Shown here piece after piece: positions 1 to 8,645 of a stretch of DNA of 64,000 bases. Position numbers and translations under genes: made by a program. Each line of letters opens with the position of its first letter. Positions within the stretch are counted from its first letter, which is position 1. This stretch comes from Paenarthrobacter sp. GTDB lineage: Bacteria; Actinomycetota; Actinomycetes; Actinomycetales; Micrococcaceae. The stretch lies in assembly GCA_031179305.1 (NCBI GenBank), contig JAPSHX010000008.1, positions 1 through 64,000 on the forward strand, read 5' to 3'. The notes beneath the pieces were generated by a model. That model was not told where the DNA came from. It searched no databases and saw nothing but the letters and a program-made list of their open reading frames with translations.

Positions 1-1606
1 GGGTACCCTGGGTTGCAGTCGCGTAGCTCAGCGTGCCAAGGTCCGTGTTCTGGCCTACGAAAGAGGACACGGACCGGGCGTTGGCCTCCGTGAGGACGTT
101 GCCGGAGTAGATCGGACCGGACTCACCGGCAGGTTCCGCTGAGACAAAGTAGAGTCCCGTGGTCAGACCGGTGACCTTGAAGGTCCCGTCTGCTGCGGTG
201 AAGGCGGCCCGAGTAACGAATGAACCGTCCTTGGTGAATACACTCACAAGAGAGCCGCCGATTGCGCTACCACTGGAGCCCACCAGTCTGCCTGAGAGGG
301 TGCCACCTAGGCGCACCGTTGCATTGATATTTGGCACAGTCTGTCCTGCCTTGACCGTGACAGGCGTGGCATTGGCTGCGCCACTAGACTCCGGGATGCT
401 TTTGTAAAGCTGCCCCTCGAGCAGAGTCTGGTAACCGCTGGAGCGATTGAATTGCACTTTGTACGACCCCGGAAAGAGACCAGAAAGCCCATAGGACGTC
501 GAGGTGTCAGCGAGGAAAGCCTCTGCCGCAACAGAGCCGTCTTCCGCAATCGCCGTGAGGTACTGGTAGTTACCACTGTTAACGGATCCCGAAATGGTTC
601 CACCGGCCACCACCTTGTCCTGAAGACCAGAGACGTGTTGCCCGGCTGCTACGGTAACGGTCGGTGAATTGGCGTGCATACCAACCCCACCGTGCCACAT
701 CTTCGCCCACGGCGACCAGCCGCCCGTGGAGAACTCCAACTTATAAGTTCCAGGTTCCAGGCCACCAATTGCATAGCTTCCGGTCTGCTCTCCCCACTTA
801 GTGGAACCGTAGCCAGCCGCAGCTCCTGCCCCAAAGTCCGGACCCTTAACCACCTTGATGTTGAACAGGAAAGGATCGCTGCCTTGCGGGACCACTATGT
901 TGCCGGAAATAATTCCTGCGGGCTTTAAAGTCTGATCTATTCCGCTGACCGTTCCTCCCTCAACCACGTCGATCGGAGTGGCTGTGGCGGACGTAGGCAC
1001 ACCCCCGTACCAGGTACCGATAACCGGAGACGGTTGGCTGTTGTCGTACCGGAACTCAACCTTGTACGTGCCAGTAGGCAGTGCCCGTACAGCAAACGAG
1101 CCATCTGCGAGAAGGTTTGATGAACCCGACCCGGAGGGACTCGAGGCTGAGGCGGTGATTTTAGTGGCGTCGACACCTACCGGCACAGAGACGGTCCCGG
1201 CGACCACGCCACCAAGCTGCAGGCTTTGACTAATGCCGGAGACGCCACCTCCGGAGACGGTGACCGTGGTCGACTTGTTGTAATCCCTACTGCCGTAGTA
1301 GGTCTGAATCAGCTGGGCAGGCTGCGCCATTTCATAGAAATAGAGCTTATATTGCCCGGGCTCAAGGCTTGTAAGCGAGAACTGGCCGTTAGAGCTGACC
1401 CGCGTGTTCTGGTACGAGGGACCGCCGGCAGCTGAGACATGAACTGTGGTGACATCCACGCCCGCGGGCACTGTTACCGTTCCTGAAATACTGCCTGCAG
1501 CTGCTGCAAACGCCGGGGATGCGATCCCGGCAGGCAAGGCACCCAAGATGAGTGCGGCTAATAGAGTGAGAGCGAGCCGAAAACGACCGCGACAATAAAC
1601 CCTCAT
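1..1606 (-). CDS. Secreted multi-repeat Ig/prealbumin-like protein, C-terminus beyond the window
   Basis: Translation from ATG at 1606 stays open for about 535 codons to the window edge, so the 3' end is missing. The start has a GGGGGACC-type ribosome site. The N-terminus reads MRVYCRGRFR, then a hydrophobic stretch and an AFA-AAAG cleavage region, so it is probably exported. The rest is about five repeats of roughly 90 residues, opening GSISGTVTVP, GVVAGTVSVP, GIISGNIVVP, GTISGSV and GTLSGRLV, each with a later G-x-YK(V/L)EF strand. This resembles carboxypeptidase-regulatory/Cna-B-like beta-sandwich repeats of surface or secreted proteins. No catalytic domain is visible in the part present. 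Binding partner and function are unknown. Confidence 0.75.
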   Translation of the reverse strand, partial: MRVYCRGRFRLALTLLAALILGALPAGIASPAFAAAAGSISGTVTVPAGVDVTTVHVSAAGGPSYQNTRVSSNGQFSLTSLEPGQYKLYFYEMAQPAQLIQTYYGSRDYNKSTTVTVSGGGVSGISQSLQLGGVVAGTVSVPVGVDATKITASASSPSGSGSSNLLADGSFAVRALPTGTYKVEFRYDNSQPSPVIGTWYGGVPTSATATPIDVVEGGTVSGIDQTLKPAGIISGNIVVPQGSDPFLFNIKVVKGPDFGAGAAAGYGSTKWGEQTGSYAIGGLEPGTYKLEFSTGGWSPWAKMWHGGVGMHANSPTVTVAAGQHVSGLQDKVVAGGTISGSVNSGNYQYLTAIAEDGSVAAEAFLADTSTSYGLSGLFPGSYKVQFNRSSGYQTLLEGQLYKSIPESSGAANATPVTVKAGQTVPNINATVRLGGTLSGRLVGSSGSAIGGSLVSVFTKDGSFVTRAAFTAADGTFKVTGLTTGLYFVSAEPAGESGPIYSGNVLTEANARSVSSFVGQNTDLGTLSYATATQGT

Positions 1607-1628
1607 GGGTCCCCCATGTTTCATGCGA

Positions 1629-1659
1629 GCGAAGGGGCCGCAAGTGGCGGCCCCTTCGC
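1629..1659. terminator. Perfect 13-bp hairpin upstream of the secreted repeat gene
   Basis: Arms 1629-1641 and 1647-1659 are perfectly complementary, GC-rich, with a 5-nt loop. It lies downstream of the glycosyltransferase on the minus strand and just before the secreted repeat protein. No T-run follows on the minus strand, so it is a probable but non-canonical terminator. Confidence 0.5.
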
Positions 1660-1702
1660 GATCCTAGTGCAGAAAACGATTCATTCTAAACGCCTCATCT
1701 TT

Positions 1703-1724
1703 GTGAAGTGAGAGAACACTTCAC
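1703..1724. terminator. 8-bp perfect inverted repeat after the glycosyltransferase
   Basis: GTGAAGTG (1703-1710) and CACTTCAC (1717-1724) are separated by AGAGAA, 7 nt beyond the glycosyltransferase stop. It may be a weak terminator or a protein-binding site; no U-tract is seen. Confidence 0.35.
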
Positions 1725-1730
1725 GGCTGG

Positions 1731-2744
1731 CTAGCCCCGCCTGAGCAACTTCCGCACCAAAAGCATGGGCTTCTTCAAGAACTCCCCCACGCTGGTCCGC
1801 ACAACCACGGTCTGGTTCAGCGCCTCCAGGCGTTCCAGGATGTGGTCGAGCTTGGCTGCGGACTCGTCCAGGCGTCGCTGCTGGGCAACGATGAGTTCCT
1901 CTTGCTCAGAAAGGACGCGCGTCAGGTAAAGCATGGTGCCGAGCCCGCCCTGCGCGGCTTGGTCGCGGAGGTAATCGTCGCGGACCAGGGCATCGTACTG
2001 GGCGTGCTCGGCAACCTTCGCGAAGATGCTGTTGCTGTGGTGCCCTGCGGATTCCGGCCGCTGCGACCAAAAGGCGAGAGGTTCGCCGTCGAGGAATCCA
2101 ACGCGCGAGTGGCTCAGGACGCGGAGGTGGAATTCCCAGTCCCCCACCACCGGCAGGTTCTCGTTGTAGTAGCCCACATGGTCGTGAAGATTGCGTCGGT
2201 ACAGGAAGGAAATGGGGACCGCGCGGTTGATCTTGAGCATGTCTGCCAGTGTTATCTGCCGCATGTCGGCCCAGAAGATCTCACGGCGGATGGGCTCGAT
2301 CCTGTCCTCCACAAGCTCCTCGATGACGATCTCGGTCCGCACCATCACACCGCCTTCAGCAGCATGCGCGGGATCGTCAAGGTAGGCCACCGTGCGGGCA
2401 AGGAACTCGGGGGCCCAGAAGTCGTCGTCGTCATGAATCACCACGAACTCGCCGGAACCGACCTTGAGGCCAGCATTCGATGCCGCCTCCATGCCAGCTG
2501 ACTCAGCATGGTGAATGGTGGTGATACGCGACCGTTCCGCTTCCGACCGCTGGGAGGTGAGGTGGTCGACGTCGGCCGGGTTCCCGCCGTCGTTGACTAT
2601 CACCAGCTCGAAGTCCTGGAAGGTTTGGGCGAAGATGTCATCCAAAGCCCGTGCCAGGAAGATGGATCGGTTCTTGGTTCGGGTCACGATGGTGACGCGG
2701 GCGCCGGAAGTCATGCGGATCCATCCATGTGGGAGATTAGTCAA
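1731..2744 (-). CDS. Family 2 glycosyltransferase
   Basis: A GT-A fold glycosyltransferase: early motif IVTRTKNRSIFLARAL, then VNDGG and the metal/nucleotide-sugar loop IHDDDDFW, as in GT2 enzymes that transfer sugars from NDP-sugars to surface glycans. The last about 60 residues (LSEQEELIVAQQRRL onward) look like a coiled coil. Two starts are possible: TTG at 2744, overlapping the upstream phosphatase stop, or ATG at 2714, which has a GGATGGAT sequence before it and is preferred. The acceptor cannot be deduced. The overlap suggests coexpression with the phosphatase. Confidence 0.85.
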   Translation of the reverse strand: MTNLPHGWIRMTSGARVTIVTRTKNRSIFLARALDDIFAQTFQDFELVIVNDGGNPADVDHLTSQRSEAERSRITTIHHAESAGMEAASNAGLKVGSGEFVVIHDDDDFWAPEFLARTVAYLDDPAHAAEGGVMVRTEIVIEELVEDRIEPIRREIFWADMRQITLADMLKINRAVPISFLYRRNLHDHVGYYNENLPVVGDWEFHLRVLSHSRVGFLDGEPLAFWSQRPESAGHHSNSIFAKVAEHAQYDALVRDDYLRDQAAQGGLGTMLYLTRVLSEQEELIVAQQRRLDESAAKLDHILERLEALNQTVVVRTSVGEFLKKPMLLVRKLLRRG

Positions 2745-3475
2745 CTCTGCATTTTAGCAGCGCCGGCTACTCCGAGCTTGGCCCGGACGGCGGCCAACTC
2801 CGGACCGGAAACGCCGCTCTCTGCCAGGAACCCGGGCGCATCCAACGACATAAGGAAAGCGCGCAGGCTCGCCCGCCGCTCGGTCAGCATCGCTTCCAGA
2901 GCAGCCTCGGACAGGTAAGGATCGTGTGCGTGCGGTGCCCCGTGGGTGCGATGCCGCTCGTTGATCCCCCGCGCTGCGAGTTCGTATCCGCGCACGATCT
3001 CCTCATCACCAATACCCGCCAATCGCTGCAGGATCAAAGCGATCACGCCGCTACGGTCCCTTCCCGCAGAACAGTGAACCACCACTTTGCCGGGCGACGC
3101 CGCAATGGCTTTGAAAACCGCCGCGATCTTGTCAGCGAACAGCTCAAGGTAATCGCCGTACTGCGCGGGATCCTTCAGGTACGGGCCGAAAAGCTCGCTG
3201 AAGTTCCTATGGTCCGGATCTTCCGTTGGGCAATGCACGACGTCGATGCGGGCCTTCACGTTGTCCGGCACCTCGGGATCGGTGTCGCGTTGCCGCCGCT
3301 CACGCGAGGCGCGGAGATCGATCACGGTGCGGACGCCGTCGTCGTACATCTGCTGCCACCCGGCTTCCGTGATCCATTCGTGGCGCCCCATCCGGAACAC
3401 GTCGCCGGCAATCCGCCACGCGTTGACTGCGCCATCCCAGTGGACGCCCTGGTGTGCTGAAGTCGTCCTGTCCAT
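2741..3475 (-). CDS. Tyrosine-protein phosphatase (Y_phosphatase3 type)
   Basis: The 244-residue protein carries the Cys-based phosphatase signature HCSAGRDRSG at residues 134-143 (C-x5-R), with TVIDLRASRER upstream, typical of bacterial dual-specificity or lipid/tyrosine phosphatases of the Y_phosphatase3 family. No signal peptide, so cytoplasmic. Its stop overlaps the possible TTG start of the glycosyltransferase. The substrate (phosphotyrosine or phosphoinositide) cannot be told from the sequence. Confidence 0.85.
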   Translation of the reverse strand: MDRTTSAHQGVHWDGAVNAWRIAGDVFRMGRHEWITEAGWQQMYDDGVRTVIDLRASRERRQRDTDPEVPDNVKARIDVVHCPTEDPDHRNFSELFGPYLKDPAQYGDYLELFADKIAAVFKAIAASPGKVVVHCSAGRDRSGVIALILQRLAGIGDEEIVRGYELAARGINERHRTHGAPHAHDPYLSEAALEAMLTERRASLRAFLMSLDAPGFLAESGVSGPELAAVRAKLGVAGAAKMQS

Positions 3476-3546
3476 AGGAGCCAGCTAAGCACAAAGTTTG
3501 GAAAGGAGGTCTTGCGCTGGCAGAGTGACCCATGTCATACTCATTC

Positions 3547-3572
3547 TCGATGCGCATCGACGATACGTATCG
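3547..3572. promoter_or_regulatory. Tandem LacI-type operator pair before the regulator gene
   Basis: Two perfect 12-bp palindromes, CGATGCGCATCG (3548-3559) and CGATACGTATCG (3561-3572), sit 13 bp apart, just after a possible promoter (TTGCGC 3512-3517, CATACT 3536-3541). The same layout recurs at 4686-4710, indicating autoregulation by the LacI protein. Confidence 0.75.
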
Positions 3573-3618
3573 ACAAGCCACAGGAACTGTTCAGCAGAGA
3601 GCACAAGGAGGTCAGGCC

Positions 3619-4641
3619 ATGCCCACCAGCAAGGACGTCGCCCAAGCCGCCGGAGTAGCTCAAAGCACGGTCTCCTATGTTTTGAGTGGCAAGCGGCCGA
3701 TCTCCGAGAAGACCCGCAAAAAGGTTGAAGACGCTATTCAGCAGTTGACCTATCAACCCAATGCCGGCGCTCGAGCCCTTGCCAGCCGCAAGACCAGGGT
3801 CATCGGCCTGGTGATCCCCTTCATACCTGAACTGCACATGGCCTCGATCATGGAGTTCGTCTCCGTCATAGCCAACACCGCCAGAATTTATGATCACGAC
3901 ATTCTCCTGGTCACAGAGGACGAAGGTGCACCAGGTTTGAAGCGCGTGGTGGGCCAGCAGATTTGCGATGGCCTGATCCTCATGCAGGTTGAAGGGGATG
4001 ACGAACGCCTCCCCGTGGTTCGCAGCCTTAACGTACCTGTGGTGCTGATTGGAATCCCGCACGACCCCTCCGGCTTGGTCTGCATCGATGCGGACTTTGA
4101 AATGGCCGGGGAGCAATGCGTCCAAGATCTGGCGGCTGCCGGCCATAGTGTCATCTCGGTGATCGGTTGGCAGCCGGAGGTGGTGGAGCGTCACGTGAAT
4201 TATGTAGAGCGCTTCATGTCCGGCACCGACAAGGCGGCCCAGGATTCCGGCGTCCGCGTACTGCACCTTCCGGGCGGCACCGACCGCGATGTCATCGCCG
4301 CGTCCGTTGACAAGGCCTTGGCTGAAACCACTGGAGTTCCGGCTTTCATCGCACCGGACGGGACTGTTCAGGACGTACTCCGCCGGGTGCTGAACAGCCG
4401 CGGCCTGACTCCAGGGGTGGACGTCTCCGTCATTGGCAGCGCCTCGCCCACGCTCGCTGAACTCCAGCCCATTCCGCTTTCCACCATCGACCTCCGCCCG
4501 GCTGAAGTGTCACGCCGTGCGGTGAAGATTATCTGCGACCTCCTCGAAGCCGAGAACCAAGGACCACGCGAATCCCTGGAACTGGTACCCACGGTCATCA
4601 CGCACCGTTCAAGCACGCTCCGCCCACCCCACGGCAGCTAA
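3619..4641 (+). CDS. LacI-family transcriptional regulator
   Basis: Begins with a classical LacI helix-turn-helix and hinge (MPTSKDVAQAAGVAQSTVSY, then VLSGKRPISEKTRKKV), followed by a periplasmic-binding-protein-like sensor domain (TRVIGLVIPFIPELH, VVLIGIPHD, VSVIGSASP). Start 3619 is chosen because AGGAGG lies at 3607-3612 and translation begins right at the HTH; an ATG at 3532 would add 29 unrelated residues and lie upstream of the operators. It presumably represses itself and the adjacent sugar transporter operon, since both have the same paired palindromes. The inducer is unknown but should be a carbohydrate or derivative taken up by that transporter. Confidence 0.93.
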   Translation: MPTSKDVAQAAGVAQSTVSYVLSGKRPISEKTRKKVEDAIQQLTYQPNAGARALASRKTRVIGLVIPFIPELHMASIMEFVSVIANTARIYDHDILLVTEDEGAPGLKRVVGQQICDGLILMQVEGDDERLPVVRSLNVPVVLIGIPHDPSGLVCIDADFEMAGEQCVQDLAAAGHSVISVIGWQPEVVERHVNYVERFMSGTDKAAQDSGVRVLHLPGGTDRDVIAASVDKALAETTGVPAFIAPDGTVQDVLRRVLNSRGLTPGVDVSVIGSASPTLAELQPIPLSTIDLRPAEVSRRAVKIICDLLEAENQGPRESLELVPTVITHRSSTLRPPHGS

Positions 4642-4685
4642 GTCCCCTCTGTAAGCACCTGATCCACCTCCCTTTCCGAACTCAT

Positions 4686-4710
4686 CGATACGCATCGTCG
4701 ATACGCATCG
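4686..4710. promoter_or_regulatory. Tandem LacI-type operator pair before the sugar ABC operon
   Basis: CGATACGCATCG occurs at 4686-4697 and again at 4699-4710, the same 13-bp spacing and consensus (CGATRCGYATCG) as the pair at 3547-3572. It lies 32 bp before the binding-protein start, so bound regulator should block transcription. Confidence 0.78.
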
Positions 4711-4741
4711 ATAAATCGATCCCCAGAAAAAGGAACAGACA

Positions 4742-5977
4742 ATGAAGTCAGCACAAAGGACATCCCGACCACTCGCATTGGCAGTGGCCGCCCTGGTCGG
4801 CCTGCCGTTGGCCATTTCCGGCTGCGGCTCCTCCACCGCCGCGTCGCCCTCCGAGGCCGTCACGGAACTCTCCGTGATGGACTACTACAACAACGAGCCG
4901 GACAAGTCGTTCATCGGTGATGCCCTGACCAAGTGCGGTACCCAGCTGGGCGTAACGGTCAAGCGGGAAACTGTCCCCGGAAAGTCGCTCATTTCCAAGG
5001 TTCTTCAACAGTCCTCCTCCAAGACACTCCCCGACGTCCTCATGTTGGACAACCCGGACCTCCAGCAAATCGCGGCCACCGGCGCCCTGGCTCCCCTTGC
5101 CGATTTCAAAGTCAGCACTGAGAACTTCGCTGAAGGCGTGCTGAGCGCCGGCACCTACAAAGACAAGGTCTACGGCCTGGCACCCACGGTGAACACCATC
5201 GCACTGTTCTACAACAAGGACATCCTGGCCAAGGCCGGCGTCACCCCGCCCACAACGTGGGAGGAACTCAAGGCGGCCTCCGCGAAGCTCACTGCCGGTG
5301 ACCAGTACGGACTGGCATTCAATGCCAACCCCACCTACGAGGGCACATGGCAGTTCCTTCCTGTCATGTGGTCCAACGGTGGCGATGAGAAGAAGATCGA
5401 CACCAAAGAGACCGAGCAGGCCCTGCAGCTGTGGACCGACCTGGTCAAGAGCGGTTCGGTTTCTTCCTCGGCGCTCAACTGGACCCAGGCTGATGTCAAA
5501 GACCAATTCCTGACAGGCAAGGCCGCCATGATGGTCAACGGGCCGTGGCAGATCCCGGCCTTGGACAAGCAGCCCACGCTTCAGTACGGCGTAGTGAAGA
5601 TCCCTGTGCGTGAAGCCGGGCAGACGTCCGTGGCTCCGCTCGGCGGCGAGGTATGGACCGTCCCGCAGACCGGCAACAAGGCCCGGCAAGCGAAGGCGGC
5701 AGAGATGGTGGCCTGCTTGAACAGCGACGAGAACCAACTAGCCATGGCTACCGCCCGCAACACCATCCCGTCCAAAACCACCCTCTCGGACAAGTTCGCC
5801 AGCGACAACCCCAAGCTCGCCACCTTCACCGAGCTGATCAAAACAGCCCGGGCACGCACCGGCCAACTCGGCGAGGAATGGCCCGCTCAGGCAACCAAGA
5901 TCTACACCGCAATTCAGACTTCACTGACGGGTAACGCTTCACCGGCGGACGCGCTCAAGCAAGCCCAGGGTCAGTAG
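4742..5977 (+). CDS. Carbohydrate ABC transporter substrate-binding lipoprotein
   Basis: A 411-residue family 1 extracellular solute-binding protein. Basic N-terminus, hydrophobic segment and lipobox ISGC (Cys28) show a lipoprotein anchored on the outer face of the membrane. Mature sequence has the usual pattern: ELSVMDYYNN, SLISKVLQQSSSKTLPDVLMLDN, NTIALFYNKDILAKAGVTPPTTWEEL and AAMMVNGPWQIP. It delivers a sugar to the two permeases that follow. AGGAACAG precedes the start. No ATPase gene is present, so a shared MsiK-type ATPase elsewhere is expected (inference). Confidence 0.93.
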   Translation: MKSAQRTSRPLALAVAALVGLPLAISGCGSSTAASPSEAVTELSVMDYYNNEPDKSFIGDALTKCGTQLGVTVKRETVPGKSLISKVLQQSSSKTLPDVLMLDNPDLQQIAATGALAPLADFKVSTENFAEGVLSAGTYKDKVYGLAPTVNTIALFYNKDILAKAGVTPPTTWEELKAASAKLTAGDQYGLAFNANPTYEGTWQFLPVMWSNGGDEKKIDTKETEQALQLWTDLVKSGSVSSSALNWTQADVKDQFLTGKAAMMVNGPWQIPALDKQPTLQYGVVKIPVREAGQTSVAPLGGEVWTVPQTGNKARQAKAAEMVACLNSDENQLAMATARNTIPSKTTLSDKFASDNPKLATFTELIKTARARTGQLGEEWPAQATKIYTAIQTSLTGNASPADALKQAQGQ

Positions 5978-5987
5978 GCAGCCCGCC

Positions 5988-6977
5988 ATGTCCTTAACAA
6001 CCGACCTACCTCATTCGAAGGGGCAAGCTGCCGGCGGGGCCGTGAAGAGTCACGGCCCCGGAACCGAAACGCCTGCACCCAGGCGCCGCACCCGCCAGCG
6101 CCGCGAGCGCATCTTCCAGTGGCTCTTCCTGGTCCCCGCAGTGGTCTACATGACGTTGTTCTTCGGTTATCCGGTAGTCAAGAACGTGGTCATGAGCTTC
6201 CAGGAGTACACCACTTCCACGTTCTTCACCGGAGAAGCCCCTTGGGTGGGGTTCACCAACTACGTGACTGTATTGTCGTCGTCGTTATTCTCGACCTCAC
6301 TGCTGAACACCGTTTTGTTCACCATGGGCTCCATTGTTGGGCAGTTCGTGATCGGGCTTGCGCTGGCCATCTTCTTCCAGCGCAAGTTCCCGCTCAACGG
6401 GATTCTGCGGTCGCTGCTCCTGCTTCCTTGGCTCCTTCCCCTGATCGTCTCGAGTGCCGTGTGGCGCTGGATCCTGGATAAGGACAGCGGCGCGCTGAAC
6501 CGTTTCCTGGGTGACCTCGGCATCATCGATACCGGTATTCCGTGGCTCACCAGCACCTCGCTGGCTCTCATTGCCGTGGTGGGGGTGAACATTTGGATTG
6601 GCATCCCGTTCAACCTCACCATCCTCTACGGCGGCCTGCAGGAAATTCCGGACGAACTGTACGAGGCCGGATCACTGGACGGTGCCACCGGCTGGAAGGC
6701 CTTCCGGCACATCACCTGGCCCATGCTGCGGCCAGTGGTGAGCGTAGTCCTGGTGCTCGGCGTCGTCTACACGCTCAAGGTGTTGGACATCATCCTGGGC
6801 CTCACCAACGGCGGACCCGCCAATTCCACCCAAACCATCGCGACGCAGTCCTACAACCTGTCCTTCCACGAATTCAAGTTCGGTGAAGGTGCGGCCCTGG
6901 GCAACGTGCTGGTGATCATCTCCTTGGTCTTCGCAGTCCTGTACTTGCGGGCCAGCCGACGCGCAGTGGACGAGTGA
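5988..6977 (+). CDS. Sugar ABC transporter permease (MalF type)
   Basis: Binding-protein-dependent permease, 329 residues with about six membrane helices after a polar, arginine-rich N-terminal tail (RRRTRQRRER). The cytoplasmic EAA loop is YEAGSLDGATGWKAFRHITW, then PMLRP, which contacts the ATPase. It begins 10 bp after the binding protein stop and ends 7 bp before the partner permease, so it belongs to one operon under the LacI-type operators. Confidence 0.93.
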   Translation: MSLTTDLPHSKGQAAGGAVKSHGPGTETPAPRRRTRQRRERIFQWLFLVPAVVYMTLFFGYPVVKNVVMSFQEYTTSTFFTGEAPWVGFTNYVTVLSSSLFSTSLLNTVLFTMGSIVGQFVIGLALAIFFQRKFPLNGILRSLLLLPWLLPLIVSSAVWRWILDKDSGALNRFLGDLGIIDTGIPWLTSTSLALIAVVGVNIWIGIPFNLTILYGGLQEIPDELYEAGSLDGATGWKAFRHITWPMLRPVVSVVLVLGVVYTLKVLDIILGLTNGGPANSTQTIATQSYNLSFHEFKFGEGAALGNVLVIISLVFAVLYLRASRRAVDE

Positions 6978-6984
6978 GGACAGC

Positions 6985-7842
6985 ATGACAACCATACTGA
7001 GAAACCCCACCCGCCTGAACAGCCGCCCAAAAACAACGGGACGCAAGAACTGGGGCTACACGGCACTGGCCATCTTCTTCTTGGCCGTCATGCTGTTCCC
7101 GGTCTATTGGATGGTCAACGCCTCCCTGCAACCCAACGGCACCACCTTGGAAACCTCGTGGTTCCCGGTGAAGCCCGACTTCACCGGCTATGCCACAGCC
7201 ATCAACGAGCAAGCAGGGAACCTGGGAACCAGCCTCATCATTTCGCTGGGCAGCGTAGCGCTGAGCCTGGCGATTGCCGCGCCGGCCGCCTATGCCCTGG
7301 CCTACTTCAAGGTCCGCGGCGCAGGCGGGGTGCTGTTCGCGATCCTTATCAGCCAAATGATCCCGGGAATCGTGGTGGCCAACGCTCTGTACACCGCGTA
7401 CAACGATCTCGGCCTGCTTAACTCCATCCCGGGCCTGATCCTGGCTGATTCGGCCCACGGCATCCCGTTCGCGATCCTCATCATCCGGGCCTTCATGAAC
7501 GGTATGCCGGCCTCAGTGATCGAGGCCGCGCGGGTGGACGGTGCCGGGCACCTCCGGGCGTTCTGGTCGATTGTGCTCCCACTCAGCCGTAATTCACTGA
7601 TCACCGCAGGGCTGTTCACGTTCCTGTTCGCGTGGAGCGACTTCCTCTTCGCACTGACCCTCACCACCACTGAAGCAGTCCGTCCCGTCACCCTGGGCAT
7701 CTTCCAATACATCGGCGCCTACGTGAATGACTGGAGTTCAGTCATGGCGACGGCGGTACTCGCTTCCATCCCGGCCATCGTCCTGCTGGTCGCGGCCCAA
7801 AAATACATCGCCGCCGGCACCACCGGCGGTGCGGTCAAGTAG
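6985..7842 (+). CDS. Sugar ABC transporter permease (MalG type)
   Basis: Second CUT1 permease, 285 residues with six predicted helices and the EAA loop [20 protein letters not shown] near residue 180. It should pair with the upstream MalF-type permease to form the membrane channel. Only 7 bp separate the two genes. The C-terminus ([16 protein letters not shown]) matches the usual end of this family. Confidence 0.93.
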   Translation: MTTILRNPTRLNSRPKTTGRKNWGYTALAIFFLAVMLFPVYWMVNASLQPNGTTLETSWFPVKPDFTGYATAINEQAGNLGTSLIISLGSVALSLAIAAPAAYALAYFKVRGAGGVLFAILISQMIPGIVVANALYTAYNDLGLLNSIPGLILADSAHGIPFAILIIRAFMNGMPASVIEAARVDGAGHLRAFWSIVLPLSRNSLITAGLFTFLFAWSDFLFALTLTTTEAVRPVTLGIFQYIGAYVNDWSSVMATAVLASIPAIVLLVAAQKYIAAGTTGGAVK

Positions 7843-7871
7843 ACCGCTTTCCACACTTTCAAGGAGAAACA

Positions 7872-8645
7872 ATGACTGAGAGCAAGCCCATCCGCGTGAC
7901 CGTCTGGTCCGAAAACCGCCACGAGAAGCGCGACGAACTGGTGGCCCGCATCTACCCGGACGGTATGCACGGCGCCGTCAAGGCGGGCATCGAAGAGAAC
8001 CTGGGTACCGCCGTCGAGGTCCGGACCGCAACGCTGGACGAACCCCAGCACGGCCTCAGCGAAGAAGTCCTCGCCAACACAGATGTCCTGACTTGGTGGG
8101 GGCACATGTCCCATGCAGATGTTGAGGACGAGATCGTGGAACGCGTCCACCGGCACGTCCTGGCCGGAATGGGCTTGATCGTATTGCACTCCGGGCACTG
8201 GTCCAAGATCTTTACCAAGCTCATGGGAACCTCGTGCACGCTGCGTTGGCGATCCGAACAGGACCGCGAACTCGTGTGGACCGTGGACCCCACGCACCCC
8301 ATCGCCAAGGGCATCCCGCACCCGATCGAGATTCCTCAGCAGGAAATGTACGGCGAGTTCTTCGACATCCCCACGCCCGAAGAACTGGTGTTCATCAGCT
8401 CGTTCAGCGGCGGCGAAGTCTTCCGTTCGGGCTGCACGTTCCGCCGCGGCCACGGCAAAATCTTCTTCTTCAGCCCCGGCGACCAGGATTACCCCGTCTA
8501 CCACCACAAGGACGTCCGACGCGTGATCGCCAACGCCGTGGAATGGGCCGTCACTGACCGCCCCGCACGCGCTGTTCCGGAGCTGCTTCGCTACGAAACC
8601 AACGACTTCTTCAACGGCAAGAGCTACCAAGGAGCCAACGCGTGA
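7872..8645 (+). CDS. ThuA-like (trehalose-utilization/GATase-like) protein
   Basis: 257 residues of the ThuA family, which has a class I glutamine amidotransferase-like fold and is typically linked to sugar dehydrogenases. Visible are [28 protein letters not shown] and [19 protein letters not shown]. An AAGGAG site precedes the ATG, and the stop overlaps the GTG start of the next dehydrogenase by 4 bp. Family members are implicated in 3-keto-disaccharide handling. Its presence with a Gfo/Idh/MocA enzyme suggests oxidation of the imported sugar, but the reaction is not proven. Confidence 0.88.
   Translation: MTESKPIRVTVWSENRHEKRDELVARIYPDGMHGAVKAGIEENLGTAVEVRTATLDEPQHGLSEEVLANTDVLTWWGHMSHADVEDEIVERVHRHVLAGMGLIVLHSGHWSKIFTKLMGTSCTLRWRSEQDRELVWTVDPTHPIAKGIPHPIEIPQQEMYGEFFDIPTPEELVFISSFSGGEVFRSGCTFRRGHGKIFFFSPGDQDYPVYHHKDVRRVIANAVEWAVTDRPARAVPELLRYETNDFFNGKSYQGANA

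Noticed and set aside
1703..1724. Rex-like operator (TTGTGAA...TTCAC)
   Set aside because: Spacing and half-site order do not match the usual TTGTGAA-N4-TTCACAA form; more likely a hairpin.
4748..5737. 329-codon minus-strand frame opposite the sugar-binding lipoprotein
   Set aside because: High-GC antisense frame; the plus-strand gene has a lipobox and family motifs.
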